A stretch of DNA of 64,000 bases from UBA4636 sp045534575 (GCA_045534575.1 JAZSJZ010000001.1:167953-231952), one strand, 5' to 3'; positions 7,854-16,660 are shown, counted from the first letter of the stretch. Numbers and translations: made by a program. The notes: generated by a model not told the origin, from the sequence alone.

Positions 7854-8564
7854 ATGAAAACAAAAAAATCTAAAAAACCTTTATTGATAGTTGCAATTTG
7901 TCTTATGGTGGCTTTAGTTATGGGTATGGGCGCAATGACTTACGCTAGATACGTATCTACCACCGAGTTAGGCTCAACTCAAGCAACCGCTGCAATGTGG
8001 GGCTACGTTGTTACTACCGATGCATCGGAAATGTTCGGCACGGATTACACTAAAAACGGCACTTTTGCTACCGTAGTTGATGAAAACGGCGTTGCTATTA
8101 AATCTTCAAGCGAAAACTTGGTTTTAGCGCCCGGTTCAACCGGTTCGATTGATATCATTATTAACGGAACGGCTGAAGTTTTAGCGGAGTTCTCTATCAC
8201 GATTGATGCTTTAAATAGCAAAGTTCCATCGGTTGACGTAACCGTTGATGAAGAAACCACCACTTACGCGCCTATTCTTTGGTCTCTTAAAGAAGACGGC
8301 GTAGTAGTTGATGAAGATATGACTTTAGCGGAATTAGTAACTGCTGCGGCAGATTTTGACGCAACCTTAACGCCAGGAACAGAATTAGTAAATAAGACTT
8401 ACACTATTTCTTGGGAATGGCCACTAGATAGCGGAAACGACGGCGCAGATACGGCTATTGGTTTAACGGCTGCAGAAGAAGATATTGATGAAGCGGTTTA
8501 TTCTAACGTTGAAACTCAATTAGTTTTAGACCTTTCCGTAACTATTAGACAAATTCAAGAATAA
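7854..8564 (+). CDS. TasA/camelysin-like exported protein 2 with SipW-dependent signal peptide
   Basis: A 236-residue exported protein following its neighbour by 12 bases. The signal peptide ends MTYARYVSTTELGSTQA, a SipW-type context, and the mature start TAAMWGYVV parallels AKWGVEV of the 6039 product. It repeats VLAPGSTGSIDIIINGTAEV and WEWPLDSGNDGADTAIG. No cysteine in the mature part and no anchor motif. Very acidic, like many TasA-type fibre subunits. A strong GC-rich hairpin directly after the gene may stabilise the upstream message and favour these subunits over the peptidase behind it. A fibre subunit by family resemblance; not proven. Confidence 0.85.
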   Translation: MKTKKSKKPLLIVAICLMVALVMGMGAMTYARYVSTTELGSTQATAAMWGYVVTTDASEMFGTDYTKNGTFATVVDENGVAIKSSSENLVLAPGSTGSIDIIINGTAEVLAEFSITIDALNSKVPSVDVTVDEETTTYAPILWSLKEDGVVVDEDMTLAELVTAAADFDATLTPGTELVNKTYTISWEWPLDSGNDGADTAIGLTAAEEDIDEAVYSNVETQLVLDLSVTIRQIQE

Positions 8565-8602
8565 TAAAAAACTAAAAACTATAAAATTTTCTTTTAGGTA
8601 AA

Positions 8603-8628
8603 GCCCTTCGCCTTTTTTGGCGAAGGGC
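8603..8628 (+). other. strong intra-operon hairpin without T-run
   Basis: Perfect ten-base-pair stem GCCCTTCGCC / GGCGAAGGGC with a TTTTTT loop. No T-run follows on either strand, so it is more likely a 3'-stabilising or attenuating hairpin between the fibre subunit gene and the second signal peptidase than a true terminator. Confidence 0.65.
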
Positions 8629-8681
8629 AGTGCCTAGAAAAAGAAAACGTAGCGAAAAGTTAGGCTATAGAGCGATTAAAT

Positions 8682-9335
8682 ATGGAAAAGAAACAAATTT
8701 TTGCCGTTTTGAAAAAAGCGTTATGGATAGTTTTAACGGCAATTTTAATATTTTTAATTATAGTCGTTTCGGTTTTAGCGTTTGATAAGTTCGTGAAAAA
8801 ATCTATTGTTCCGTCATGCTTTGGTTTTAGCGCGTTGACCGTTGAAACTGGAAGTATGCAAGGCACGATTGACGAAGGCGACCTTATTATAATAAAGAAA
8901 ACCGACGATTATAAAATAGGCGATATTATAACTTATCTTGGCGAAGGGGACACTATTCCAACAACTCATAGAATAGTAAACTATAATAGCGACGGAACTT
9001 TCGTAACCAAGGGCGACGCAAACAACACCACCGACCAAGATTGGATAACTCAAGATATGATTTTGGGCGAGGTTGTTTTGGTTGTTCCAAAATTGGGCAT
9101 TTTTGGCGATTGGGTAAGGGCTGAGGGCTGGCTGTATATCGTATCGGTGTTAGCAATTATCGTTCTTGGCTCGTTCATTATTAAAAGTAGCAGTGGCGAA
9201 AAAGAAAATGCAGAAAAAGATTGTCAAGCTGCTAACCCAAATACCGAAAAAGTTACTGAGCAAGAACAAACTGATGACTATTTAAAGCCACAAAGCCAAG
9301 ATAGCTCAAACGAGCCTGACAATAAACAATCTTAA
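8682..9335 (+). CDS. SipW-like (ER-type) signal peptidase I, copy 2
   Basis: A 217-residue signal peptidase, distinct from the copy at 5196. It has an N-terminal membrane helix (about 13-35), the serine box VETGSMQGTIDEGDLIII, the histidine box TTHRIV and the VTKGDANN box, with a second helix near 150-168 and a polar, Gln/Glu-rich tail. Histidine in place of lysine marks the SipW class. The first gene behind an intra-operon hairpin, it has no obvious ribosome site, which predicts modest translation. It probably serves the two large proteins encoded next, leaving copy 1 for the smaller subunits; this division of labour is inference. Confidence 0.9.
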   Translation: MEKKQIFAVLKKALWIVLTAILIFLIIVVSVLAFDKFVKKSIVPSCFGFSALTVETGSMQGTIDEGDLIIIKKTDDYKIGDIITYLGEGDTIPTTHRIVNYNSDGTFVTKGDANNTTDQDWITQDMILGEVVLVVPKLGIFGDWVRAEGWLYIVSVLAIIVLGSFIIKSSSGEKENAEKDCQAANPNTEKVTEQEQTDDYLKPQSQDSSNEPDNKQS

Positions 9336-9379
9336 CTTAGAATAAACCTAGAAAACCGAAAAATAAAGGAGGGGTAAAA

Positions 9380-11269
9380 ATGCTTAACGTAATTAAGTTT
9401 ATAAAACGCAATATGTTTTCATGCATTTGCGCCCTTTTGGCTGTGCTTGTTTTTTTAACGGGAACGGCTTATTCGAGATATATTTCGGTTGATAGTAATA
9501 ATAAACAACCAACGGCGGGCACTTTTGCGCATTCTGCCGAGATTGAAGACGCAACGCCTTTGTCGTTTGGTAACACTGAATATTGGAACCAACTCGATAC
9601 CGAAAAGGTTGCAATGAACACAATGCGTTCGCTAAGCCTCGCCGTGAATAACTTCAAACAAGACGAAAAAGGAAAGACGATAAGCGACGTGAAGATGAAG
9701 TATAATCTCACCTTTACTTCACCCGTTAACTTTTCAGAGCACCTTGCAATTCAGCTTTTGAATGAGGATGGCTCTGCCGTTTTACCTCAGCTCGTTATGA
9801 CCGACGTTTTATCAGCAAGCGTTGGTTCGGTTATAAGAACTGATAATTTTATCGACTATAATTCAGTGGAAGCATCTGACCTTGCTTTTACTGTAACCGA
9901 AACAACTGATGATAGCGGAAACGTTACGAGGAAATTAACTTCGGGCGAGATAGAACTTAAAATTGAAACAATGGTTAAAGAAACAAACCAAACCATTCAG
10001 TTTAGAGTGTGGGACGTAACTGAAGAGACTGACGCAACGACGCCCGTTATTGATACTGAGGCAGGCAGGCTTTTAGCCCCGCTTATCGTAACCTACACTG
10101 ATGAGGTTGAATACTATAAGTTCACGTTTTCTATGCCGAGCTTTAAGTTTAATCCCGGCTATGAGCAAACGCACAGATACACTTTGCAGTTTGTGCCAAC
10201 AAAATTCCTTCACGATATGCATCTTGGCGGTTATTTTGCCGATGAAGACGGGCAATGGTATAAGTCGCTATACGCTGGCGAAACAATAACTTTGCACTCT
10301 ACTCTCGACGAAACAACCGATACCTACCAAAACGGAACAACCCACACCTTTAACGAGGCTGTTCCCGGAAGTGGTAGATATTACATTGTTGGCGAAACCT
10401 TTGAGGGTGATACCACAAATTATAGAAACGTTACGGGTGAGACTGCAACCGAAAGCGTTGTTAGCGATACAACTCAAATCACCCAAAGCCAAACGATAAC
10501 CGATACCTCCACTTCAACTAACCCTGTTAATTATTATACTAACAAGGTAGCCCTATCAAGCGAAAGAATAAGAAATACTACTTATTATCCGTTTGAAGCT
10601 CAAGTTGAAAAGGTGGAAACAATAACTAAGGTTAGAACTATAGTAACTGAAAGGGTAACGACGCTTGGTATTGCCGATACAACTTCCACTGAAGAAATAA
10701 CAACTCTTTCCGTTTCGGACGACGGTTATATTTCTCAAAGCGTTAAAGTTTTGAAGTCGATTGAAAAATACCAAGAGGTTACCGTTGAAAGAACGACTAA
10801 AACAATAACTACTGTAGAAAGGGTTACCACCAACGGCACTAGAAAGTTTTATACAACAAGAAGCGGAAGAGTAGGCAATTATACTTATACTTACGTTGCA
10901 AACGTAAACGGAGCAGAAACGACTTGGCAAAGCGCTGAGGCTACGTCTAGTATTATCAGCCAAGAAGAAGATATAAACAAGGTTGATAGCACTCATTTTA
11001 CCCAGCCTGTAAAAACACAAGAAACCGATACTGTTAACCGTTTAATAAGAAGGCACGTTCACTCTGCAACCATTACCATTAACAGCATTTGCCGTGAAGA
11101 TAAGGTTTTTAACGAGCACGACGAGCCCGTTGATGTTTATATTTATTACGATGAGCAAAATCAGCTTAAGCTGTTCGAGGAAAACGGTGAGCAAAAACTC
11201 TATATTTCTCAGTGCTTTACTAAGAACTATCCCGTTTCGTTAAACGTTCACTTTGAGCAAATTCAATAA
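9380..11269 (+). CDS. large Thr-rich exported protein with SipW-type signal peptide
   Basis: I do not recognise the mature protein (629 aa). The N-terminus has a basic start, a hydrophobic helix (about 12-30) and the cleavage context GTAYSRYISVDSNNKQPTAGTFAH, which parallels the TasA-like neighbours. The middle is beta-rich; residues about 340-520 are a Thr/Ser/Val-rich, charged stretch (for example TTKTITTVERVTTNGTRKF) likely to be extended or repetitive. The C-terminus ends in a beta-rich segment without anchor, LPXTG or membrane helix. Very strong ribosome site AAAGGAGGGG. A fibre-associated adhesin or matrix component is a reasonable guess from context only. Confidence 0.7.
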   Translation: MLNVIKFIKRNMFSCICALLAVLVFLTGTAYSRYISVDSNNKQPTAGTFAHSAEIEDATPLSFGNTEYWNQLDTEKVAMNTMRSLSLAVNNFKQDEKGKTISDVKMKYNLTFTSPVNFSEHLAIQLLNEDGSAVLPQLVMTDVLSASVGSVIRTDNFIDYNSVEASDLAFTVTETTDDSGNVTRKLTSGEIELKIETMVKETNQTIQFRVWDVTEETDATTPVIDTEAGRLLAPLIVTYTDEVEYYKFTFSMPSFKFNPGYEQTHRYTLQFVPTKFLHDMHLGGYFADEDGQWYKSLYAGETITLHSTLDETTDTYQNGTTHTFNEAVPGSGRYYIVGETFEGDTTNYRNVTGETATESVVSDTTQITQSQTITDTSTSTNPVNYYTNKVALSSERIRNTTYYPFEAQVEKVETITKVRTIVTERVTTLGIADTTSTEEITTLSVSDDGYISQSVKVLKSIEKYQEVTVERTTKTITTVERVTTNGTRKFYTTRSGRVGNYTYTYVANVNGAETTWQSAEATSSIISQEEDINKVDSTHFTQPVKTQETDTVNRLIRRHVHSATITINSICREDKVFNEHDEPVDVYIYYDEQNQLKLFEENGEQKLYISQCFTKNYPVSLNVHFEQIQ

Positions 11270-11307
11270 AAATTAAAAACAAAAAAATCTAAAAAGGGGG
11301 TGGGGAA

Positions 11308-14300
11308 ATGGATACCAAAAAATTGACATTAGTTCAAAAAATTTGTTTGGGCATGCTAATTGTGAGCTTGCTTGTTTTTGGTGTTAATTTAATTGCCCCA
11401 ACCCTATCTAAATACGCTAATAAAATACCTATCCTTTACGAGGGCGACGAAGAGCTTAACTATACGTTGAACGGCGTATTCATTGCACACAACCAAGAAG
11501 AGTTGTTTTCTGCAGTAAATCAAGGCTATAGCTACGTTCAGCTTAGCAAAGACATTCGAAACCCGCTAATCGTAACGCAAGACGTTAAATCGCTCAACAC
11601 CGACCTTATTATCGACCTTAACGGCATTGAAATTCAGCGCAACGGCCACGAGCCAATTTTAAATATTGAAGAAGGCGTGCGTCTAACCGTTGTTGATACC
11701 TCCGCCGAGCAAACGGGCGGGCTTTATAACCCTATAGGCTCGGTTTTCTATATCGACGAGGGAACTCTAACCGTTTCTAAGGGTAAGTTCGAGTCAGGGC
11801 CAAGATATAGCGAATATTATTCTTATAACGAGAGAATTGTTAGCTCCTCGAGCTCGTATTCCAACAGAACAACGGTTGAAGATAATGCTCGCTCGGTGTG
11901 CTTTATTGAAGGTGAAACCACGACTTATATAACCGCGCCTATCATCGTGCCTTATACCACTTTAATGGGCGAGGTTACCTATACACACGGCAACCTTTAT
12001 TTCGATAACGCCGTTACTCGTGGCGATTTGACCATTAAGCCTGATACTTATTGTTATTATAGAACTAGCGAAGACGAATCGCTTTTAACCAACGATCCAT
12101 CCACCAGCGATTGGCGTTATACTTATTACGTTGATAAAAATTATGAATATCACGCGCCGACTTTGGGAGATGGGGAGAGTGAAGATGATTTCTACCAAAT
12201 AACCATTTATGGTTATGAAGACGTAATCACAGAATCGCTTAACAAAGAACTCGTTGACTATTATGCCGCAATCAAGATGAAGGCAGGAAGCTTAGAAGTG
12301 TTAAACGGAGAATTTTTCTCATATTTTGGCACTTATAAGTCGGCTTGCGTAAACGCTTCGGGCGGAAACATAACCGTTAAAAAAGGCTTTTTCTCAACCC
12401 GTATTCCAGATGCTTTTTCGGCGGTTGAAGATAGTGTTATTATAAAGGAAGAGGACGAAGAAGCGTTTGGTGAAACATATTTTACTAATTTCGATTGGGC
12501 AAACACAACCTTTACTGAGGGCGCGCAAGCAAGACGAGGTGCCAGCCGTTCTATTATAAATAGTGGCGAGGCAATCGTAACCATTGGAACGGGGCAGTTC
12601 TATTCGTCTAATAATAATATTATTGATATGCAAGGTGGCTCGCTAACCATTGGTGGCGGGGAGTTTACTAAGCGAATGACCTTGCCTCTTGGCGATCCTT
12701 ATGATGATGGCGCGGCTATCTTTATGCAAAACGGCGACCTTACCGTTTCTAACGCCAAATATAGGGTTATAGGCGATTTATCTACCGGTATTTATATGAA
12801 TAACGGTAAAATTAAAATATCGAACAGCGAGTGTGATATTTACGGCGAAGAAACGCACGGCATTTATTCTTCGGTTATGGGAGACGATAACTTCGTTGTT
12901 GAAAACACTAACTTTAATTTACGCGAAGGCGACAACCAAATCGGTATTTACTCTAAGCACGGCAGAGTTGTTTTATCTTCTTTAGATGAGGCAGAAATTT
13001 ATCTTTCCGGCTCAGATGGTAGAGGGATTTTCGTTGAGGAAGGCGGTTCGGTTGACTCTTTTAACTATAGCTACGAAATCGCTGGCGATAGGTCTTACGG
13101 CATATATTCTACGGGCGGTTCTATTAACGCTTCGGGCGGAACCTTCCAGCTAGATAGTAATAATAACTGTTACGGCATTTATATTTGCTCCACGCAAACT
13201 TCTGCTATCAACGTCAACGTTGAAAATGCTGAAATTAACGTTGGTTATAATTCTAGCAATCAAAAAGCTTCAGGCACGCATAAAGCATCGATTGGTGTTT
13301 TCCTTGCCACTAACAACCCTTCTAACGCCGTTGTTTTAAACAATACGGTGATAGAGAGTTACGAAGTGGGCGTAGCCGTTGCGGGCGGACATCTTCAACT
13401 AATGGGTGAAGGTCAAATTTTAACTAAAAAAGCAACTGCGGCGGCGGTAGCCTCTGGTAGTGTTACGTTTGAGAATGATAGTTCGTATATTATAAATTCT
13501 AGCAACACCACGCTAAACTCAAATAAAAATGATTACGATTTAACCCTTCCTATTATTCAAAACGACGAGGTTGTAGACGTTGCTTATAGGAACACTGACG
13601 GCATTTATGTTTCGGGTGGTTCGTTTACAACAGACGGAACGGTTTACTTAACCCACAACGGGCTTCAAAACGATACCTCTTACGATAGATACACCGAGCT
13701 TGAGATGACGAGCTTTGCCGTTAGAGTAGAGGGCGGGCACGTTACTATGTCTAAGGGCGAAATCACTGCAACGCAGGGTGGCGGTGTTTATTGCTCGGGT
13801 GGCGATATCACAATGGGCAACGAAGCTTCGGCTATAAGCGATATCACGGTTAAAGCAACGGGCGAAAGGATGGGCGCTGAGTTTGATGCTATCGGCACCA
13901 ATATTTCTTCGGGCTGGAAATCTCTAAAGAGCGTTAACGGCGGAAACGCTGTTGAGCTTCACGGTGGTAACATTGTTATCTATAACGGCACTTTCGAAGC
14001 AAGCTACGGCAACGGCGTTGCTGCTGAGGGTGATGGCATAATTCATATTTATGACGGCGTTTTCAACGGCTGGATGGGCACGGGCAGTAACGCCCTTTCT
14101 GGAAAATCGGGGCCTGCTGCATTCTATGGCTTAAAGGTTATAGGCGGGGCTGAGGTTCATATTCACGACGGCGCTTTCGACGGCGGTAACGGCGGTGCGT
14201 TTATCACGGGTATTGATACTTTCGTTTCAAAAACCAATATTAGCGGTAACATGGCGTTCGTTTATATCTATAAAGGAACTTTTGGTCACGAAAACACCTC

Positions 14301-14646
14301 GCTTGTTGACGGTTTCAACGTTTACGACCTTGCAACAGTTGTGTTCGGTGCAACTGATTATGCAAGTTCGGGCACGGGCGGATTAGATTTACTAGGTCTT
14401 ATTAATATCTACGCTCAAAACGCAACCATTGCCGCAAACAAAATCACCTATGACGGTTCTTACCAAAAATCGTTCATTAACATTTATTATGGTAACTATG
14501 TTGAAGGAACGCTTATCTATAACGAAGGCAATTTTGCTCAAATTGATGCGTATAATATGTCGCTAGGCTATACCAAAATGCCAACCGGCACAACCTATAC
14601 GAACAAGGGCAATAGAACGGCTATTTTCTATCCAGCAACAGCTTAG
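11308..14646 (+). CDS. giant beta-helix-like surface protein with SipW-type N-terminus
   Basis: This 1112-residue protein begins with a hydrophobic helix (about 12-31) and the sequence APTLSKYANKIP, again (S/A)-(K/R)-Y as in the SipW substrates beside it. The rest is made of short repeating strands with turns such as GSLEVLNGEF, GNITVKKGFF, GSLTIGGGEF, GDLTVSNAKY and GGNIVIYNGTF, the pattern of a right-handed parallel beta-helix (pectate lyase/adhesin fold). No catalytic motif of a polysaccharide lyase is visible and there is no wall anchor. Ribosome site is a strong AGGGGGTGGGG. It is last in the locus. A secreted adhesin or fibre cap is plausible; enzymatic action is not excluded. Confidence 0.75.
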   Translation: MDTKKLTLVQKICLGMLIVSLLVFGVNLIAPTLSKYANKIPILYEGDEELNYTLNGVFIAHNQEELFSAVNQGYSYVQLSKDIRNPLIVTQDVKSLNTDLIIDLNGIEIQRNGHEPILNIEEGVRLTVVDTSAEQTGGLYNPIGSVFYIDEGTLTVSKGKFESGPRYSEYYSYNERIVSSSSSYSNRTTVEDNARSVCFIEGETTTYITAPIIVPYTTLMGEVTYTHGNLYFDNAVTRGDLTIKPDTYCYYRTSEDESLLTNDPSTSDWRYTYYVDKNYEYHAPTLGDGESEDDFYQITIYGYEDVITESLNKELVDYYAAIKMKAGSLEVLNGEFFSYFGTYKSACVNASGGNITVKKGFFSTRIPDAFSAVEDSVIIKEEDEEAFGETYFTNFDWANTTFTEGAQARRGASRSIINSGEAIVTIGTGQFYSSNNNIIDMQGGSLTIGGGEFTKRMTLPLGDPYDDGAAIFMQNGDLTVSNAKYRVIGDLSTGIYMNNGKIKISNSECDIYGEETHGIYSSVMGDDNFVVENTNFNLREGDNQIGIYSKHGRVVLSSLDEAEIYLSGSDGRGIFVEEGGSVDSFNYSYEIAGDRSYGIYSTGGSINASGGTFQLDSNNNCYGIYICSTQTSAINVNVENAEINVGYNSSNQKASGTHKASIGVFLATNNPSNAVVLNNTVIESYEVGVAVAGGHLQLMGEGQILTKKATAAAVASGSVTFENDSSYIINSSNTTLNSNKNDYDLTLPIIQNDEVVDVAYRNTDGIYVSGGSFTTDGTVYLTHNGLQNDTSYDRYTELEMTSFAVRVEGGHVTMSKGEITATQGGGVYCSGGDITMGNEASAISDITVKATGERMGAEFDAIGTNISSGWKSLKSVNGGNAVELHGGNIVIYNGTFEASYGNGVAAEGDGIIHIYDGVFNGWMGTGSNALSGKSGPAAFYGLKVIGGAEVHIHDGAFDGGNGGAFITGIDTFVSKTNISGNMAFVYIYKGTFGHENTSLVDGFNVYDLATVVFGATDYASSGTGGLDLLGLINIYAQNATIAANKITYDGSYQKSFINIYYGNYVEGTLIYNEGNFAQIDAYNMSLGYTKMPTGTTYTNKGNRTAIFYPATA

Positions 14647-14658
14647 CGTTAACGTTAT

Positions 14659-14685
14659 AACGGGCTTATAGAGGCACTTTTTGGC
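14659..14685 (-). repeat. recurrent TATAA-GCCCG-TTA element
   Basis: AACGGGCTTATAGAGGCAC followed by TTTTT, 13 bases after the beta-helix gene stop. Reverse-orientation copy of the window-wide element; probably contributes to termination. Confidence 0.5.
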
Positions 14686-14709
14686 ATATCTTGGCAAAAA
14701 AGAAGGGTA

Positions 14710-14738
14710 TTGCAAAGCGAGAAAATATGTGGTATAAT
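14710..14738 (+). promoter_or_regulatory. promoter of the InlB-type lipoprotein gene
   Basis: TTGCAA (14710-14715), 17-base spacer, TATAAT (14733-14738). About 40 bases before the start codon. Confidence 0.7.
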
Positions 14739-14777
14739 TAGCGTAGCAGAAAGAATTTTAACAAAGGAGGAATGCAA

Positions 14778-15515
14778 ATGAAAAGATTAATTCAACTTTT
14801 TTCAAGCATAGTTTTGCTGGCTTTGGTTGCCTGTTGTATAAGCTCCTGCACTATAATTAATTCTGATGGCGATATTGACGTTATAACAACTAACACATAC
14901 ACCGTGCAGTTTGACTCAAATGGTGGAACAAGCGTAAAATCGCAAAAAACAAACGTATTAAAAAACGCACCTTCAACCTCAAGAACAGATTATTTGTTTG
15001 ACGGTTGGTATCTTGATAAAACCTTTACAAACCAAGCAAAATTTCCGTTAGAGATTAAGCGAGACACCGTTCTTTACGCTAAGTGGATTAAACTTACAGA
15101 CAAAATATACTGTGAAAGCGCGTGCTTAAAAATGTGGACGGGAAATAATTCATCGGCAATGTATTACATAACGCCATCTGGCTTTGAAATGGATAAGCTT
15201 GCTAGCTTAGATTATTCAATGCAAATTAAGGTCTCTTATAACGTGCATTACGTTAAAGATTATAATGTTCCTCTAGATATAGGTTATGCGGGCGCACCTA
15301 AATATGAGATTTATATCCTTAATCAAGACGGCGTGGGCGAAATTCAAGAAAATATTAAAACGCAAACCTCAAAAGTTGCTAAAACTGCAACATATAAGAG
15401 CAAAATTGTAAATTTAAAAGACCAAAGAATCACACTAACCTTTTCAACGAACAATATTCAAAATTTGATATATTTTACTGACATTGTAGTTGAATATAGA
15501 TGCGTGAAAAATTAA
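14778..15515 (+). CDS. lipoprotein with one InlB-type (Flg_new) repeat
   Basis: A 245-residue lipoprotein. The signal peptide has a lipobox at about residue 24 (ISSC), predicting lipid attachment to the outer face of the membrane. Residues about 40-95 form one InlB B-repeat: TVQFDSNGGTSVKSQK to YLFDGWYLDKTFTNQAKFPL and LYAKW. The remaining 150 residues are beta-rich and unrecognised. Of two in-frame ATGs (14772 and 14778) I choose the second, because AAAGGAGG (14763-14770) then lies 7 bases away. Own promoter and own terminator, so monocistronic. Three larger secreted InlB-repeat proteins occur between 39 and 54 kb. Confidence 0.85.
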   Translation: MKRLIQLFSSIVLLALVACCISSCTIINSDGDIDVITTNTYTVQFDSNGGTSVKSQKTNVLKNAPSTSRTDYLFDGWYLDKTFTNQAKFPLEIKRDTVLYAKWIKLTDKIYCESACLKMWTGNNSSAMYYITPSGFEMDKLASLDYSMQIKVSYNVHYVKDYNVPLDIGYAGAPKYEIYILNQDGVGEIQENIKTQTSKVAKTATYKSKIVNLKDQRITLTFSTNNIQNLIYFTDIVVEYRCVKN

Positions 15516-15527
15516 AAGCAAGTTAAA

Positions 15528-15560
15528 AGCGGAAAGGTGCACCTTTCCGCTAATTTTTTT
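15528..15560 (+). terminator. intrinsic terminator after the lipoprotein gene
   Basis: Perfect palindrome AGCGGAAAGGTGCACCTTTCCGCT (seen as two 12-base arms) followed by AATTTTTTT. Confidence 0.92.
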
Positions 15561-15584
15561 AAAAGTTATAAGTGAAAAAATCTT

Positions 15585-15623
15585 CGATAATGCGCCTATA
15601 AGTCGATTATCGGGCAGTTTTTT
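15585..15623 (+). repeat. recurrent TATAA-GTCGA-TTA element in a hairpin
   Basis: CGATAAT (15585-15591) pairs with ATTATCG (15606-15612); CCTATAAGTCGATTATCGGG lies within, followed by CAGTTTTTT. Lies after the lipoprotein terminator with no gene ending directly before it. Confidence 0.6.
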
Positions 15624-15666
15624 GCTTTTTCGGTATTATTTTTTAACTCTTTCACATAATAAAAAT

Positions 15667-15780
15667 ATGCTAAGTAATGAAGAAATTAAAAGCCTTTTAA
15701 AGTGGGCAAGCCCTAAAACTTGCGCAAAATTAACTAAAATGCTAGTAGAAAACCAAATTAACGAAAACGAAGATAACTAA
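15667..15780 (+). CDS. possible 37-residue small protein
   Basis: An open frame starting MLSNEEIKSLLKWASPKTC and ending QINENEDN. The composition (helical, charged) resembles a real small protein, but there is no ribosome site and the adjacent upstream element looks like a terminator. It lies between two converging transcription units. Function unknown. Confidence 0.3.
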   Translation: MLSNEEIKSLLKWASPKTCAKLTKMLVENQINENEDN

Positions 15781-15802
15781 AGTTTATTTTTTGACTTTTT
15801 TC

Positions 15803-16660
15803 CTAGAAGTCCCACTCGGGAATATACGCTGTTGTTGAAGAAGAAAACTCTTGCAAGAAAACCTTTTCAAAGCCGAGAAGTTCAACCAATTCTTTAGCCT
15901 TATGATATTCTCTTTTGGTGATAGGTCTTTTTAGTTCGCTAAAGTTTTCGATATCGCCAAACGGGGTGTATTGCGCCATAAGCGATAAATACGCATCTTT
16001 AATGTTTGGGCGAAGCCACTTTAAAAGCGATACGGTTTCATCTCCGTTTTGTGGCAAGATTAAGTGCCTAACGATAACGCCTTGTTTTAAAAGCCCGTCT
16101 TTTAAAATGCAAGGCTTTTTTTCTATCATAAACTTAACGGCTAAAGATGCATGTTCAAAATAATTGGGTTTGTTGGCATAGCGCAAAGCCCTAGTTGCAG
16201 AAAAGTATTTAAGGTCGGTTAAGTAAATATCAACAAAGTCGTTAAGTTTTTCTAAGGTTTCTATCGTTTCATAGCCGTGCGTATTCCAACAAATAGGAAT
16301 TTTTGGGCGGTAAATTTTAAGCGCTTCAATAATCTGGTCGGTAAAATGCGTGGGGTTAACAAGGTTAATGTTATGCGCGCCGTTTTCTTCAAGGCTTTTA
16401 AAAATTTGAGAAAGTTCCTCTGTTGAAAATTCTTTTCCTCTAAGAGATCGGGAAAGTTCAAAGTTTTGGCAAAACACACACTTTAGCGAGCAACCGGAAA
16501 AGAACACCGTTCCCGAGCCGTTATCTCCTGAAATTATGGGCTCTTCAAACGGGTGAAGATAAAACTTTGCAATTTTGACTTGTTCCTTTTGACCGCAAAA
16601 CCCATAATTCTTAGTTCTATCGATTTTGCAATCGTTAGGGCAAATTGAGCATTTGTTCAT
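15803..16660 (-). CDS. PflX-like radical SAM protein (pyruvate formate-lyase activase-like)
   Basis: A 285-residue radical SAM enzyme. GCSLKCVFCQN (about residues 57-67) carries the CxxxCxxC cluster that binds the SAM-cleaving 4Fe-4S centre. An N-terminal Cys set (CSICPNDCKID, then GFCGQ) is typical of the COG1313/PflX group and of AmmeMemoRadiSam-type proteins. Downstream NPTHF, the CWNTHGYE strand and DIYLTDLKYF fit the TIM-barrel. The substrate is not known for this group; activation of a glycyl radical enzyme is only one possibility, and no such enzyme is nearby. It is divergent from metK, which makes its cofactor S-adenosylmethionine; that adjacency may be coincidental. Confidence 0.85.
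   Translation of the reverse strand: MNKCSICPNDCKIDRTKNYGFCGQKEQVKIAKFYLHPFEEPIISGDNGSGTVFFSGCSLKCVFCQNFELSRSLRGKEFSTEELSQIFKSLEENGAHNINLVNPTHFTDQIIEALKIYRPKIPICWNTHGYETIETLEKLNDFVDIYLTDLKYFSATRALRYANKPNYFEHASLAVKFMIEKKPCILKDGLLKQGVIVRHLILPQNGDETVSLLKWLRPNIKDAYLSLMAQYTPFGDIENFSELKRPITKREYHKAKELVELLGFEKVFLQEFSSSTTAYIPEWDF

Noticed and set aside
10556..11020. 154-residue minus-strand frame inside the Thr-rich protein gene
   Set aside because: It is the antisense shadow of low-complexity Thr/Ser/Val codons, with no ribosome site and no family resemblance.
15803..16660. Radical SAM protein as the modifying enzyme for the short peptides
   Set aside because: It matches the PflX-like group, lacks a SPASM or precursor-binding domain, and lies 34 kb from the peptide genes.
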